Below, piece after piece: positions 57,801-62,074 of a stretch of 64,000 nucleotides of DNA. Both the position numbers and the translations under genes were made by a program. This DNA is from DAOUJI01 sp965197415 (GTDB lineage Bacteria; Chloroflexota; Dehalococcoidia; Lucifugimonadales; JAGWBF01), in assembly GCA_965197415.1 (NCBI GenBank), contig OZ240207.1:1054001-1118000 (forward strand), given 5' to 3'. Positions within the stretch are counted from its first letter, which is position 1, and each line of letters opens with the position of its first letter. A model generated the notes under the pieces. It worked only from the letters and a program-made list of their open reading frames with translations. It did not search any database and was not told where the DNA came from.

Positions 57801-58154
57801 TCATGGGTCCGGGCCTACACGCCCGCAGTCCCCGACCCCGCGCCGGAGGCGCCCTCCAAGCCAACGAGTCTCTCCGCCACGTTCTCACACGACTCTGTGA
57901 CCCTCACCTGGGACGACCCCGACGACGACAGCATCACCGGCTATGTGATCCTGCGGCGCGACAAGGACCTTCAACCCGAGGAGGGAACGTTCTTCACCGT
58001 CACGTCCGACACCGGCTCTGCGGAGACGACCTTCACCGACGATACGGCAGAGCCGGATAAGAGATACGTGTACCGGATCAAGGCGATCAACGAGCACGGG
58101 GAGATGAGCGAGATCTCCAGCTGGGTGCGGGCCTACACGCCGGCGGCGGCGTAG
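36900..58154 (+). CDS. Giant secreted subtilase with CARDB, cadherin, Ig-like and FN3 repeats (7084 aa)
   Basis: The ATG at 36900 has GGAGG 7 nt upstream; an in-frame GTG at 36858 lacks one. Signal peptide ends APARAQ. Order: FN3 (about 25-125); two or three PPC-like units (about 310-560); an anchor-type beta domain (about 635-790); peptidase S8 (about 830-1150) with Asp856 (VAVVDDTIDYSH), His891 (HHGTNVAGVIA) and Ser1064 (GGTSSATPKVAG); P domain (about 1165-1280); 12 CARDB units (about 1285-2677); several dozen cadherin-like units to about 6350 with Ca-binding-type DVNEPP and DxD motifs; Ig-like units (QVGETLTADTSGI) to about 6770; three FN3 units to the end. No LPXTG, membrane anchor or known sorting tail is visible. 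Probably a calcium-dependent surface or matrix protease/adhesin. Likely controlled by the upstream kinase/regulator pair. Confidence 0.93.
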   Translation: MALTNRQRFPVLLILIIAALALFLAGAPARAQEGSAPDAPTGLTVASVSHDSVELDWDDSGDSSITHYQVFRRDRAVHDAGEFVIIEGDTGSTATEYTDATVEADEEYVYRVKAVNAYGASPWSDHVRADTPTGPGQETVYTYEDGDRTIRVILQGVLVLQETGADTPSDGVVRRAAGGNIVRQQSGDGGADLPVFRSSGGALMTLPGGVLLALDPEWDEAMVNGFFARNNIWKGRVSELDYIPNGFFVRTEPGFPSLELANALAGQKGVLVSSPNWWREVGTRQEPGETDSDGGEAAQEAGGINPRNSGFDEAYNLTLDNPTGYFGSISPANDIDYFKLDLSGETGTTDVRINIHTEIFTFVELYDSDRESLMETYKLTRDPSLLASLPSGVYYVTVRGPGSLFSGITVTGDYRLWAFTVTATNVSLGSSVAASIGSSYSSNYFKLDLSGQTEDTDVSVFTVSDDFAPQIEGPSGSLQGLQNVDALGDRKWVVYWSGDNLSPGVHLFRVHGDGDTGDYTLRVAAVPDHGSTTATAADLNLDAPTSGKLTSATDADYFKLVLPEAKNLAIMAFSNVNPVMFDSGATEIPVNIEIADGGYNAIVDDFASGTHYVKIASTAHIDTTHTDDGTLVSNTSQLRPNTVQMQTSNYAQAFTTGANAAGYALSSVKVVSTDAAGDGFTVAVYTVDGDGHPDTPHALLTTPDSFAAGTLVFTALANATLEPNTTYALVFDVSSSPADVGITLSNDEDSDAAAGWSIANTYYLTGPTGWEPASSTASIRIAIEGAAAPVSYALYAYEDTGYGTWFDGCADDTEDLGISTINDPLYACQWHLKDINVESVWAGSITGAGVNVAVVDDTIDYSHADLSDNINSALNHDYGARSNAYRPAEHHGTNVAGVIAARDNTIGVRGVVPRATIYGHNLLADGQIYATDMNEVDAMSRNRMTTAVSNNSWGPADGFGFDKAPALWGMAIDSGVKEGYAGKGVFYAWAGGNGHQSQDNSNFDEYANYYGVTAVCAVGDDGARAAYSERGANLWVCAPSDGGYRSIVTTENSDRYTNTFGGTSSATPKVAGVAALLRHANPDLTWRDLKLILAGSARKNDPTNTGWRNGARKYGSTDSADRYHFNHGYGFGVVDAAAAVALAQDWSTLPEFKNASSASGTLNSTIPEYPASGITSSLSLDTEMDFTEFVEVTVTIDHPFWRDLRIELVSPTGTVSTLALPLHSTGTIPGSDSTFSPGTFRFGSAKHLGEDPNGTWTLRVADELASDQGTLTSWSIKVYGHRGIPDLVVESPSVSDSSLLTGASFTLRATVRNQGGSEAASSTLTYYRSTDDTIDTNDSSVGTDPVSGLAVAGTSAESIDLTAPSTTGTYYYGACVDAVTNESDTTNNCSAAVAVTVVGPPDLVVVTPTVTDSSPLTGASFTLRATVRNQGGSEAASSTLTYYRSTDDTIDTNDSSVGTDPVSGLAVAGTSAESIDLTAPSTTGTYYYGACVDAVTNESDTTNNCSAAVAVTVVGPPDLVVVTPTVTDSSPLTGASFTLRATVRNQGGSEAAASTLRYYRSTNATIDTNDSSVGTDPVSGLAAAGTSAESINLTAPSTAGTYYYGACVSTVTNESATGNNCSTAVRVTVVRRPDLVVGTPTVSDSSLLTGASFTLRATVRNQGGSEAAASTLRYYRSTNATIDTNDSSVGTDTVSSLSAGASSAQSTSVIAPATAGTYYYGACVSTVTNESATGNNCSAAVRVTVVGPPDLVVVTPTVSDSSPLTGASFTLRATVRNHGGAAAGSTILTYYRSSDATIATNDTSVGTDTVSSLSAGNTSAQSTSVTAPATAGTYYYGACVRAVADESDTTNNCSTAVAATVVAPPDLVVVTPTVSDSSLLTGASFTLRATVSNQGGSEAAASTLRYYRSSNATIDTNDSSVGTDTVSSLSAGNTSVQSTSVTAPSTAGTYYYGACVFPVADESATGNNCSAAVRVTVVGPPDLVVVTPSVSDSSPLTGASFDLSATVRNQGGSAASSTTLRYYRSTDSTISSSDTPAGTDSVSGLGAGNTSAESIRLTAPATAGTYYYGACVSTVTNESATGNNCSAAVRVTVTSPDLVVDPPTVSDSSLLTGASFTLSATVRNQGNGAAGSSTLRYYGSSDATITTSDTYLGMDPVIGLGAGADSPESISVIAPSTAGTYYYGACVNTVTNESAAGNNCSTAVRVTVVGPPDLVVVTPTVSDSSPLTGASFTLRATVRNQGGAAAGSTTLRYYRSTDSTISSSDTPAGTDSVSSLGAGASSAQSIRLTAPATTGTYYYGACVGTVSGESATTNNCSAAVTVTVTAPDLVVEAPTVSDSSPLTGASFTLRATVRNQGGAAAGSTTLRYYRSTDSTISSSDTPAGTDSVSSLGAGNTSAESISLAAPATAGTYYYGACVGTVTNESDTANNCSAAVRVTVVAPPDLVVGTPTVSNSNPAAGMALTLNAMVRNQGGSTAGSTTLTYYRSTNPTIATNDTSVGTDPVSGLGAGSTSAQSTSVTAPATAGTYYYGACVGRVTNESDTTNNCSVAVAVTVGAAPAPDLVVEAPSVSDSSPLTGASFTLRATVRNLGSGAAGSSTLRYYRSSDATISTSDTLEPSTAAVGVLRPGATVTQAIPLTAPFTTGTYYYYACVDMVTDESNTGNNCSAPVAVTVGVAPVFSEGAGTERSVAENTVSGMNVGPAVTATDADNDTLTYSLEGTDADSFSIMSTRGQIQTSAELNHEARPSYSVTVRADDGKGGRATIGVTIRVTDVNEPPTVDGEDHLTIFENDDLIASYSASDPEGVASTFTWSVAGTDRGDFNIDRNTGELTFRNTPNYESPADSNRDNVYVFTVRATDEGGLSGSLEVTATVANVDEPPTITGSATPPDFPENGVRSVATYQATDPEERTIAWGLSGTDSDDFNINEGVLTFANIPDFEKPTDSGGNNVYNVVVQASDDSIPPNTATLQVTVTVINAAGVEEPSITTSRPSLTLQENGTGTIFTFRARDPQGRPIAWSLTGADESNFTISDGALTFNDSPNFEDPADANGDNVYELTVVVTDEQGLTDSFEFTVTVTNHHENREPAITTSPSSGLTYQKLNHQENRTSTVHTYRARNYGPGSISWTLRGADFSFFDISPQGALTFKNAPNYETLGSSDGDNDYEIAVVASNSGGYSDELNVVITVTDVNEGPEISRVGSAPGSVPENQDRNQVLSRYTATDPENPSADITRWSTSGSDGGDFVISEQGELRFRNTPDFERPADSNRDNEYVFTVRAYDGRYYGSFDVTVTVTDVNEPPTITTTGSSATALRQNENVTSRLYTYRATDPEGADTVTWSVVGVDKDFFTIDERGQFSFKEENAPDFEDPADSDRNNVYNVVVQATDDDNNTAPLDVTVTVREVNEGPEVTSGSPSFTISENQDLPNAVYTGFDPEGGTVTRWTVGGTDGGDFIITDTSAQTGQNSAELTFRNTPDFERPADSNRDSVYEVTVRPYDGRYYGSFDVTVTVTDVNEPPTITTTGSSATALRQNENVTSRLYTYRATDPEGADTVTWSVEGVDKDFFTIDERGQFSFKEENAPDFEDPADSDRNNVYNVVVQATDDDNNTAPLDVTVTVREVNEGPEVTSGSPSFTISENQDLPNAVYTGFDPEGGTVTRWTVGGTDGGDFIITDTSAQTGQNSAELTFRNTPDFERPADSNRDSVYEVTVRPYDGRYYGSFDVTVTVTDVNEPPTITTTSSSATALRQNENVTSRLYTYRATDPEGADTVTWSVEGVDKDFFTIDERGQFSFKEENAPDFEDPADSDRNNVYNVVVQATDDDNNTAPLDVTVTVREVNEGPEVTSGSPSFTISENQDLPNAVYTGFDPEGGTVTRWTVGGTDGGDFIITDTSAQTGQNSAELTFRNTPDFERPADSNRDSVYEVTVRPYDGRYYGSFDVTVTVTDVNEPPTITTTSSSATALRQNENVTSRLYTYRATDPEGADTVTWSVEGVDKDFFTIDERGQFSFKEENAPNFEDPADSDRNNVYNVVVQATDDDNNTAPLDVTVTVANDAEGEEPTITTRRPPATYRENDTRTVYTFRASDPQRGATITWTLEGTDREDFTITADSSGRGVLAFISPPDYENPEDSDRGSDYELTVIATDEDSHVDRLSFTIIVTEVDEGPEVSGPSSFSINENESLPDAVYTARDPEGSNVARWSVGGRDGGDFFITQGGTLYFRSPPDYERPADSDRDNVYEVTIQPSDGRNNGAYPVTVTVGNVNEPPEIRSGSKTSFMQPENRTSRLHTYSAADPEGGTVTWAVVGPDAGLFTIDERGQFSFREENPPDFDNPGDVGKDNVYDVTIQARDPQSKTASLPVTVTVTEVNEGPVITRDGDLFGSPPGSVPENTPVTQVLATYTATDPERPSVKITRWSTSGRDGGDFVINALGELMFRNPPDHERPADSNRDNVYEVTVRASDGRNTGTLEEVQRVTVTGVDEAPTITTTSRTSFTQPEDRTSTLYTFRATDPEGEAVTWVPGGTDGSAFTIDERGALSFTNQPDFESPTDSGGDNVYEVTIQASDGRNRDTLDVTVTVTDHNDGVEPTISTRRPPATYRENDTRAVYTFRASDPQRGATITWKLEGTDREDFTLDTDSRGRAVLAFRNSPDFESPADADQDNVYELAVVATDEEGNSDRLDFAIIVTDHNEGVEPTISTRRPPATYRENDTGPVYTFRASDPQRGTTINWTLEGTDAEDFTLTADDSGRGALAFRNLPDFENPVDAGQDNVYELAVVAADNDGNSDRVDFAITVTDVNEGPVITLEGTATTSVPENTADTKVLADYTATDPEDPTANIFRWSTAGRDGGDFVISDLGELRFRSSPDYERPADSDRNNVYELTVRAYDGRVYGAHDVTVTVTQVNEAPVITTKSRTEFTLRENFTAVLYTYRATDQDEDDAVTWSVKGADGGDFAIYKGILNFRLLPDLENPADADEDNVYEITVVAADRAGLRDTVDAVITITDQSEGPVIAGPISYTVAESYDIAGVLGSYTATDAKDNRPVHPRWSLSGRDGGDFTINEDGELTFRNIPDYDRPADANRDSVYEVTVRGHDSRAYGNLNVTVTVTDVNEHDPVVTGRETLSFRENTAVETRLHTYRATDGDRDTSFIWSLEGDDEDDFAIDQGGVLTFSAPPDYEGPADKDNDSVYRVTVVASDDGAKRGTLGVTVTVTEQNEGPVVSGTPEFTVVENQHLPRSAIYTARDPEAVGGVATTIRWSVSGRDGGDFTIHRDTGVLTFRTPPDHERPADADRNNVYEVTVRAHDGRNYGNFQVTVTVEDVAEITGPAAITRTENFKGDLATYSPAGQGDLAVEPSWRLTGADSGDFTIDRESGELTFRSTPDHERPADSNRDNVYNFTVQVSDGSYHGTLDVIVTVDAVNEPPVVTGRDSLSFRENTPVTTHLHTYRATDPEGDDFAWDLGGLDASDFTITTDSSGRGVLTFASPPNFDIPSGSGAHVNEYLVTVVASDGTNRGTLDVTVTVTDQNEGAVVTGDQTIAVRENQDPAVTLATYSATDPENQPITRWSLSGSDGGDFLISPTGELTFRNMPDYDRPADSNRDNEYMVTVRAYDGRTYGSLDVTITVSNVNEHAPVIRKGSRTSFTYREEGTAALYTYRATDGDKDDTITWTTKGTDSGDFTINGDTGELTFRTPPDHEQPADAGQDNVYNLTVVATDIGRLTDSLDVIVTVTAVDEGPKVTGMTTYTVPEGQELAGARFTAQDPEDASAAVSSWRLAGSDAGDFTITGADQNSAQLAFRNPPDYDRPADSNRDNEYLVTIRAYNGNTYGSLDVTVTVTDENEAAPVVTGRDTLTFRENTPVTTRLYTYRATDTDRDTEITWSVEGDDGNNFAIEEGVLTFSAPPDYEVPTDSDGNNVYQVMVVASDSTKRGTLDVIVTVTDVNEGPVIEVTSANTDITAEENTATDRVLATYAATDPEDPDLEITRWSVTGRDGGDFTINEDGELTFRNPPDHERPADSGRDNMYEVTVRASDGRVYGAHDVTVTVEAVDEAPEFRSGSRDSFSYRENGTAALYTYRATDPEGAEVAWSVSGADGGAFTIDRNTGVLNFREPPDHDDPADDGRDNEYLVTVVATDQTGRAASLPVTVTVTDVNEGPEIAETGTNTAITVDENYDQVLATYSATDPEDPTAKITRWSVTGRDGGDFTISESGELSFRNPPDSERPADANRDSVYDVTVRASDGRYYGTLDVVVTVEAVDEAPEFQRNTQDSFVYPENGASAIYTYRASDPEGSDVTWGLSGTDSGAFSIGKTGVLTFNSPPDYEDPADRDDDNVYQVVVQASDDSSPRNTASLDVTVTVTNLTDARAVIRGTAQVGRTLTAETSGIPDEDRRDRVDFSYQWLADDKDIEGATDPTYEITERDEGKAIKVRVTFTDNAGKEETLTSAATAPVKPAQSNEPAAGLPTISGTAQVGETLTADTSGISDADGMTNAVFRYQWTRWDGDTDEDIEGATDPTYEVSDEDEGKTIRLRVGFSDDRGNDEALTSAATGAVAARPAQLTATFPASPFQSSRHKGDDDRPQVIVAFNLPVQSFDKTTPSVSLTGATVSSLVRHEEDGLENAWVFFLDPEGNDVVVFTLVAGQSCDGGGICTGEGKMLSEGGTITLPGPDEEDKPDNTDSNEPNSPATGLPTINGTAQVGETLTADTSGIIDADGLSNVQYEYQWLADDAEVAGATGSTYTLTDSEESKTVKVQVSFTDDADNEELLTSAATGAVAGAQPTEPPTKPSGLSATASHDSVTLTWDDPGDDTITGYVILRRIPGVDPEGQFDELVADTGTAATTYTDDTVSAETRYTYRIKAINEHGVSERSRWVHIDTPVAPAPEEEQAAEPPAKATGLSSEVSHNMVILTWDDPNDDSITGYLILRRDKDIHEEGTFLTVAPDTGSSETTYVDASVEPERRYVYRIKAINASGVSEIFSWVRAYTPAVPDPAPEAPSKPTSLSATFSHDSVTLTWDDPDDDSITGYVILRRDKDLQPEEGTFFTVTSDTGSAETTFTDDTAEPDKRYVYRIKAINEHGEMSEISSWVRAYTPAAA
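40755..44933 (+). repeat. Twelve tandem CARDB repeats, 348-bp period
   Basis: Twelve units each begin PDLVV and run about 116 aa with FTLRATVRNQG, LRYYRS and GTYYYGACV...NNCS. Units 1 and 2 are almost identical in DNA, while units 8, 11 and 12 have diverged, so copies have been added recently. Each unit has a conserved Cys pair (ACV and NNC) that could form a disulfide. Inside the giant gene. Confidence 0.9.
46732..49036 (+). repeat. 648-bp near-identical tandem repeats (3.5 copies) in the cadherin region
   Basis: The segments 46732-47379, 47380-48027 and 48028-48675 and the partial copy 48676-49036 are nearly identical in DNA. Each encodes two cadherin-like units (216 aa). The few differences are single substitutions such as GGC versus AGC after ACGACGACA. 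Such identity points to very recent duplication or gene conversion, and makes copy number uncertain in a short-read assembly. Confidence 0.92.
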
Positions 58155-58224
58155 CCGGTAGCGAGGACTGCGACGCCGAGGGAGCCGTCTGCACGAGAGG
58201 CGGCAGAAAGCTGTCCAACGAGTT

Positions 58225-58250
58225 GGCGCCGACCGTCAGGGGTCGGCGCC
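58225..58250 (+). terminator. Hairpin after the giant gene (probable terminator)
   Basis: GGCGCCGACC (58225-58234) pairs perfectly with GGTCGGCGCC (58241-58250) around a 6-nt loop, 70 bp after the stop. There is no T run on this strand, so termination would be weak or Rho-assisted. Confidence 0.4.
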
Positions 58251-58255
58251 GGTAG

Positions 58256-58336
58256 AGGGCAACAAAAAAGCCCGCACACATGGATAGAGCGGGGGAGGCC
58301 GCCGTCCTGCGGCAAAGCGGAGCCGTGGCCTCCCCC
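58256..58336 (-). other. Structured element E1 (A-tract plus GC hairpin; terminator-like on the minus strand)
   Basis: On the plus strand GGGCAACAAAAAA is followed by CCCGC/GCGGG (58271-58275, 58289-58293) and by GGGGGAGGCC/GGCCTCCCCC (58291-58300, 58327-58336). Read on the minus strand it is a hairpin followed by T6, the form of an intrinsic terminator, yet no minus-strand gene leads into it. Similar elements lie at 60233-60303 and 61510-61610. Confidence 0.5.
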
Positions 58337-58446
58337 AAGGCTCCGGGTTGGACCGACTGCGGGCGCTTGCGCCCCGCACGCCGTCCCGCCTGGGCATCGC
58401 AGTTGGAGAGAGATCGCAGCCGTCCTGCGGAAGGACAGGCGATTCC

Positions 58447-58692
58447 ATGCCTCGACAGCGCATCCACCATAGCAGAGTGACCTACCAGGTCCCCCACGAC
58501 TTCCCGGAGCGCTTGGAGCGGTTCAAGGAGGAGTCGGACCTGTCGTGGGCGGAGATTGCACGCCGTCTCGACGTCCACCACGAGACGCTGCGGCGCTGGA
58601 GGAAGGGACGGGCTCGTCCCAGTATGCGGAACATGATGGCGCTGGTGGCCCTGGCGAGACCCCTGGGCCTAGCCCACCTGTTCACCGACTAG
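58447..58692 (+). CDS. Small Xre/Cro-type helix-turn-helix protein
   Basis: An 81-aa protein starting at ATG 58447 after GGAAGGACA; an earlier in-frame start at 58348 would add a low-complexity Arg/Pro leader. The HTH is LSWAEIARRLDVHHETLRRW with a basic RRWRKGRARP. The N-terminus begins PRQRIHHSRVTYQVPHDFP. It resembles short phage or plasmid regulators. It lies 319 bp before the TPR gene; a regulatory link is possible but not shown. Confidence 0.78.
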   Translation: MPRQRIHHSRVTYQVPHDFPERLERFKEESDLSWAEIARRLDVHHETLRRWRKGRARPSMRNMMALVALARPLGLAHLFTD

Positions 58693-59011
58693 CGAGTCGG
58701 CGCTCCGGCGAGCGCCTGCGACCGCAGAGCCGGAAACGCAAAGAGAGCGTCACACATGGCCGGGCCTCTCCCCATCCGCACCCGTCACCCCGGCGTTGCC
58801 TTACGGGAGCGGCTGCATCATCATAGAGGCATCGTTGGCGGCAGTCCCGTAGGAGAGAGGCCGCGAGGGGACGGCCCGGCGCGGAGTCTCGCCGGTGAAG
58901 GCTGGCTCGAGTCCGGGCAGCAGGGCGCAGCCTGCGCCATCCAGGGCCTCCGTCCGCGCAACGAGGGACCCGCCCGGTAGAGAGAACGCCAGGACATACG
59001 GGAGGAGCGTC
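58693..59011. other. Intergenic region between HTH and TPR genes
   Basis: About 320 bp without a convincing gene. A wide inverted repeat (TTACGGGA near 58801 and TCCCGTAGG near 58846) is the only structure noticed. Open frames are Arg/Pro-rich and lack ribosome sites. Confidence 0.45.
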
Positions 59012-60163
59012 ATGAACGAGGAGCATGACGGGACGGACCAGGGGAAGCCATCGGAGGAAGAGTACGAAAGGTTCCGCAGGATGATGGACGGCATGGGCCG
59101 CGAGGGCATCCGGCGCATGGTCCAGCATCTGACGGAGAGGATCGAGGCGGACCCCCGCGACGCCGAAGCCCTGGGCGGCAGGGGGCTGGCGTACGCCGAG
59201 CTGGGGGAGCACCGCCTTGCGGCGGAGGACTACGGCAGGGTTATTGCCCTGGACCCCGGCAACGCGGGCGCCCACCTCGGCAGGGCGCGCGCCTACTCCG
59301 CTATGGAGGACCACCGCCTAGCGGTGGAGGACTACGACGCCGCCATCCGCCTGGCCCCCGGCGACGCGGTGGCGCACTACAGCCGGGGGGCGTGCAAGGC
59401 GGAGCTGGGCGACCTGGCCGGGGCGATGAGCGACTTCGACGTGGCCGTCACCATGGCCCCCGGCGACGCCGACGCCCACTACAACAGGGGATTGACCCAG
59501 GTGGCGATGGGCAAGCGCCACCGGGCGGTGAAGGACCTGAGCAGGGCCATAGACTTGAACCCCAACCTAGCCGACGCCCACTACCACAGGGGCATGGCCT
59601 ACCGCGACATGGGCCGGATGGACAGGGCGGTCAGGGACTTCGGCGCCGCCATCGAGATCGAAGAGAGGTACGGCCTCGCCTACTACGCCAGGGGGATCAC
59701 CAACGTCAACCTGGGAGCGCACGAGGCCGCGCTGGGCGACTTCGACGCCGTGCTGGGGCTCGACCCCGACAACGCCCCGGCGCTCCGGGGCAGGGGCATC
59801 GCCCTGGGCAGCCTGGGCCGCTACGACGAGGCGGTCGGAGACTTCGACCGGTCCCTGGAGCTTAACCCCGGCAACGCCGAGGCCCTGGCGGCCCGGGGGC
59901 TGGCCCACAGCAGCCTGGAGCGGCACGAGCTGGCGATAGAGGACTACGGCAGGGTCCTGGACATCGACCCCCGGAACACGAACGTCCTCTACAGCCGGGG
60001 GATCGCCCGGATGTACGAGGCCCGGTTCGAGAGCGCCGTCGAGGACTTCGATGCGATCCTCGGCATCGAGCCGGGGCACGCCGCGGCGCGGGGGGCGAGG
60101 GAGTTGGCCCGCGAGACGCTGGAGATGCGGGGCGGCGCGGGCGAGGGGCAGGCGGCGCGGTAG
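59012..60163 (+). CDS. TPR-repeat protein
   Basis: A 383-aa soluble protein. The ATG at 59012 with GGGAGGAG upstream is preferred over a longer frame from 58895. After a charged N-terminus (about 60 aa) come nine consecutive 34-aa tetratricopeptide repeats with the usual pattern, for example GLAYAELGEHRLAAEDYGR and GLAHSSLERHELAIEDYGR, each with a DPxN or NPGN turn. No signal peptide or enzyme domain is present, so it is a protein-protein interaction scaffold in the cytoplasm. Its partner is unknown. The TPRs are of the same general type as those in the broken FRG-TPR gene. Confidence 0.9.
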   Translation: MNEEHDGTDQGKPSEEEYERFRRMMDGMGREGIRRMVQHLTERIEADPRDAEALGGRGLAYAELGEHRLAAEDYGRVIALDPGNAGAHLGRARAYSAMEDHRLAVEDYDAAIRLAPGDAVAHYSRGACKAELGDLAGAMSDFDVAVTMAPGDADAHYNRGLTQVAMGKRHRAVKDLSRAIDLNPNLADAHYHRGMAYRDMGRMDRAVRDFGAAIEIEERYGLAYYARGITNVNLGAHEAALGDFDAVLGLDPDNAPALRGRGIALGSLGRYDEAVGDFDRSLELNPGNAEALAARGLAHSSLERHELAIEDYGRVLDIDPRNTNVLYSRGIARMYEARFESAVEDFDAILGIEPGHAAARGARELARETLEMRGGAGEGQAAR

Positions 60164-60239
60164 CGCCGCCGCGCGGACGTGAGCGCCCGCTGCCCCCACT
60201 TCAGGGGTATCGAGAGGCCGGGCGCTGATTTCGGGCAAC

Positions 60240-60342
60240 AAAAAAAGGCGGCATACATGAGAAGCAGGGGGGGAGACCGCCGTCGATGCGGCGACGGCCT
60301 CCCCCCTGAGCGACGGCCCGGTGTCTTGCGCCGGGCCGTCGC
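60240..60342 (-). terminator. Terminator region of the four-Xre gene (contains element E2)
   Basis: Downstream of the minus-strand gene lies a perfect 12-bp-arm hairpin (GCGACGGCCCGG at 60310-60321 with its complement at 60331-60342). A second GC hairpin follows at about 60267-60303, then GGCGG/CCGCC, and the minus strand ends in T7 (60240-60246). This is a strong intrinsic terminator. The second hairpin and the A/T tract match elements E1 and E3. Confidence 0.6.
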
Positions 60343-60352
60343 CCACGCCTCA

Positions 60353-61456
60353 CTATGCGGCTGCCGGTTCCGGCTGCTTGAGCATGGCGGAGTAGCCGGG
60401 CATCAGGACGGGCGTCATCGACAACCGGCCCGCGCCGTCGTACCCGGCGCGGTAGGCGAACTCCGCCTTCGCGCCCCAGGGCACCCGGCCGCCGACCCGA
60501 ATGGAGCCGCCGCCGGACTTGGCGCCGCGCCCGGGGCCACCCGCGCCGCGAACGACCATCCCGCTCCGCTCGCCCTTCCGCCAGCCCAGCACCTTCACCT
60601 CGGCGGGCATGACCCGCTCCGCCTTCGTGGGTTGGAACAGGACGCCGTGCAGCCTCTTCAGAACGTCCGGCGACAGGTTGTTCCTGCCGTTCATGATCTG
60701 AGAGAGATTGGAGGAGCTGATGCCGGCGCGCCGGGCGACCTCGTTCTGGCTGAAGCCGTGGGCGTTCATCCGGTCCCACACGGCCTCCCGGTCGATGCAG
60801 GCAGGCTGCGCGGGCGCGACCTTCGCCGGAGCCTCCAGCGCCGACTCCATCCTGGCCTGGACCTTCACACCCATGTTGCTATGACCCCGCGCCACCATTG
60901 ACATGTAGCTGTAGGAGACGCCCACGCGGTCGGCCAGGTCCCGCAGGCTCATGCCCAACTCCCTGGCCCGCTCCCGGATGTAGCTGCTCTCCCCGGCCAC
61001 GACGACGCCCTGGCGGTTGGCGCACTTGGCGGGCGCGACCTTCGCCGGACCGTGCAACGCCGACTCGACCCTGGCCTGGACCTTGACGCCCATGTTCTGG
61101 CGGCCACGGGCAACCTGCGTCATGTAGCTGTAGGACACGCCAACGCGGTCGGCCAGGTCATGCATGGTCATGCCCAGGGTGCGTGCGCGCTCCCTGATGA
61201 AGCTGCTCTCGCCGGTCACGACGCCGCCCTGGCGGTAGACGGTCCCCTGACCGGGGACCTCTCCCAGCACCGCCACGACCTTCTCCCGCATCTTGGGAGT
61301 CCACGGCCTTTTCCCGTTCGCAATCTGCGAAAGGTAGCCAACAGACACGTCCATCAGCGCCGCAAGCTCCTTCATGGTGATCCCGCGCCGCCTCGCCGCA
61401 GCCCTGAGCTCGCTCTCCGCCGTCCTGGTTCCGGTTGCCATCGTTGCCGTAGTCAT
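60353..61456 (-). CDS. Regulator with four tandem Xre-type HTH domains
   Basis: A 367-aa protein with an AGGAGG site. Four Xre-like helix-turn-helix units are readable: about 12-66 (MKELAALMDVSVGYLSQIAN), 82-135 (MHDLADRVGVSYSYMTQVAR), 155-210 (LRDLADRVGVSYSYMSMVAR) and 222-275 (SQNEVARRAGISSSNLSQIM). Units 2 and 3 are close copies, including NMGVKVQAR and PAKVAPA, so they arose by internal duplication. The last 90 residues are Gly/Arg-rich and end in a small beta-rich segment. Xre proteins normally have one HTH and dimerise; four in one chain suggests binding to repeated sites, for example those in 61.5-63.8 kb. Function unknown. Confidence 0.85.
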   Translation of the reverse strand: MTTATMATGTRTAESELRAAARRRGITMKELAALMDVSVGYLSQIANGKRPWTPKMREKVVAVLGEVPGQGTVYRQGGVVTGESSFIRERARTLGMTMHDLADRVGVSYSYMTQVARGRQNMGVKVQARVESALHGPAKVAPAKCANRQGVVVAGESSYIRERARELGMSLRDLADRVGVSYSYMSMVARGHSNMGVKVQARMESALEAPAKVAPAQPACIDREAVWDRMNAHGFSQNEVARRAGISSSNLSQIMNGRNNLSPDVLKRLHGVLFQPTKAERVMPAEVKVLGWRKGERSGMVVRGAGGPGRGAKSGGGSIRVGGRVPWGAKAEFAYRAGYDGAGRLSMTPVLMPGYSAMLKQPEPAAA

Positions 61457-61509
61457 CGGTCAGTCCTCCTTCTGTTGTGTTGTGTTGCCTTTGGCCTGCG
61501 CCCGCTTGC

Positions 61510-61610
61510 GGGCAAAGAAGAAGGGCCGCCCCCGGCGAACGAGGACGGCCCTTATGAATGGGGATGTGTTGTGAGACCCGGAGGCCCCGCCGTCAGCGGC
61601 GATGGACCTC
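61510..61610 (-). other. Structured element E3 upstream of the four-Xre gene
   Basis: On the plus strand GGGCAAAGAAGAA precedes GGGCCG/CGGCCC (61523-61528, 61546-61551) and a GAGGCCCCGCCGTC...GCGGCGATGGACCTC block (61581-61610) that resembles the hairpin of E1 and E2. Read on the minus strand the first hairpin is followed by TTCTTCTTT. It lies in the 5-prime leader of the four-Xre gene. Confidence 0.45.
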
Positions 61611-62074
61611 GTTGACGCGCATGGACTCCTCCTTTCAGGTGCTGACCCGTGCCGGGCATCCGTGGCGCGGGTACTTCGTGATGGGACTGGTTGACGCTGG
61701 ACGCACTCCGCCCACGGTCGGATGCCGGACGCGGAAGACGGAGTGGGGTGAGAGAGGGCGCAGCTCGCCCCAGGGTGATTCGTTGGGAGAATCGACTGCC
61801 GGGGGAGCTGCTATGAGGGGAGCGGCTGTCCTACTACTTCATTGCAGGTCAGCGCATGGGAGAAAGACGCAGCTCGCCCAGGGTGAACAACGTCAGTGGG
61901 AGAGGTGCGAGACGTGAAGCGGCGAGCCTGCTTTCAACGGCAGACCGGCGCATGTCGAAGGTGCGGCCCGGCTGCGTGTCAGCCATGCCGCAGGGCATGG
62001 GGAGTCGGTCGAAACGACAGACGCATTTCGACCGACTGGTGGAGGACGGGGCGCGGGGTGCACTCCGTCCTTCG

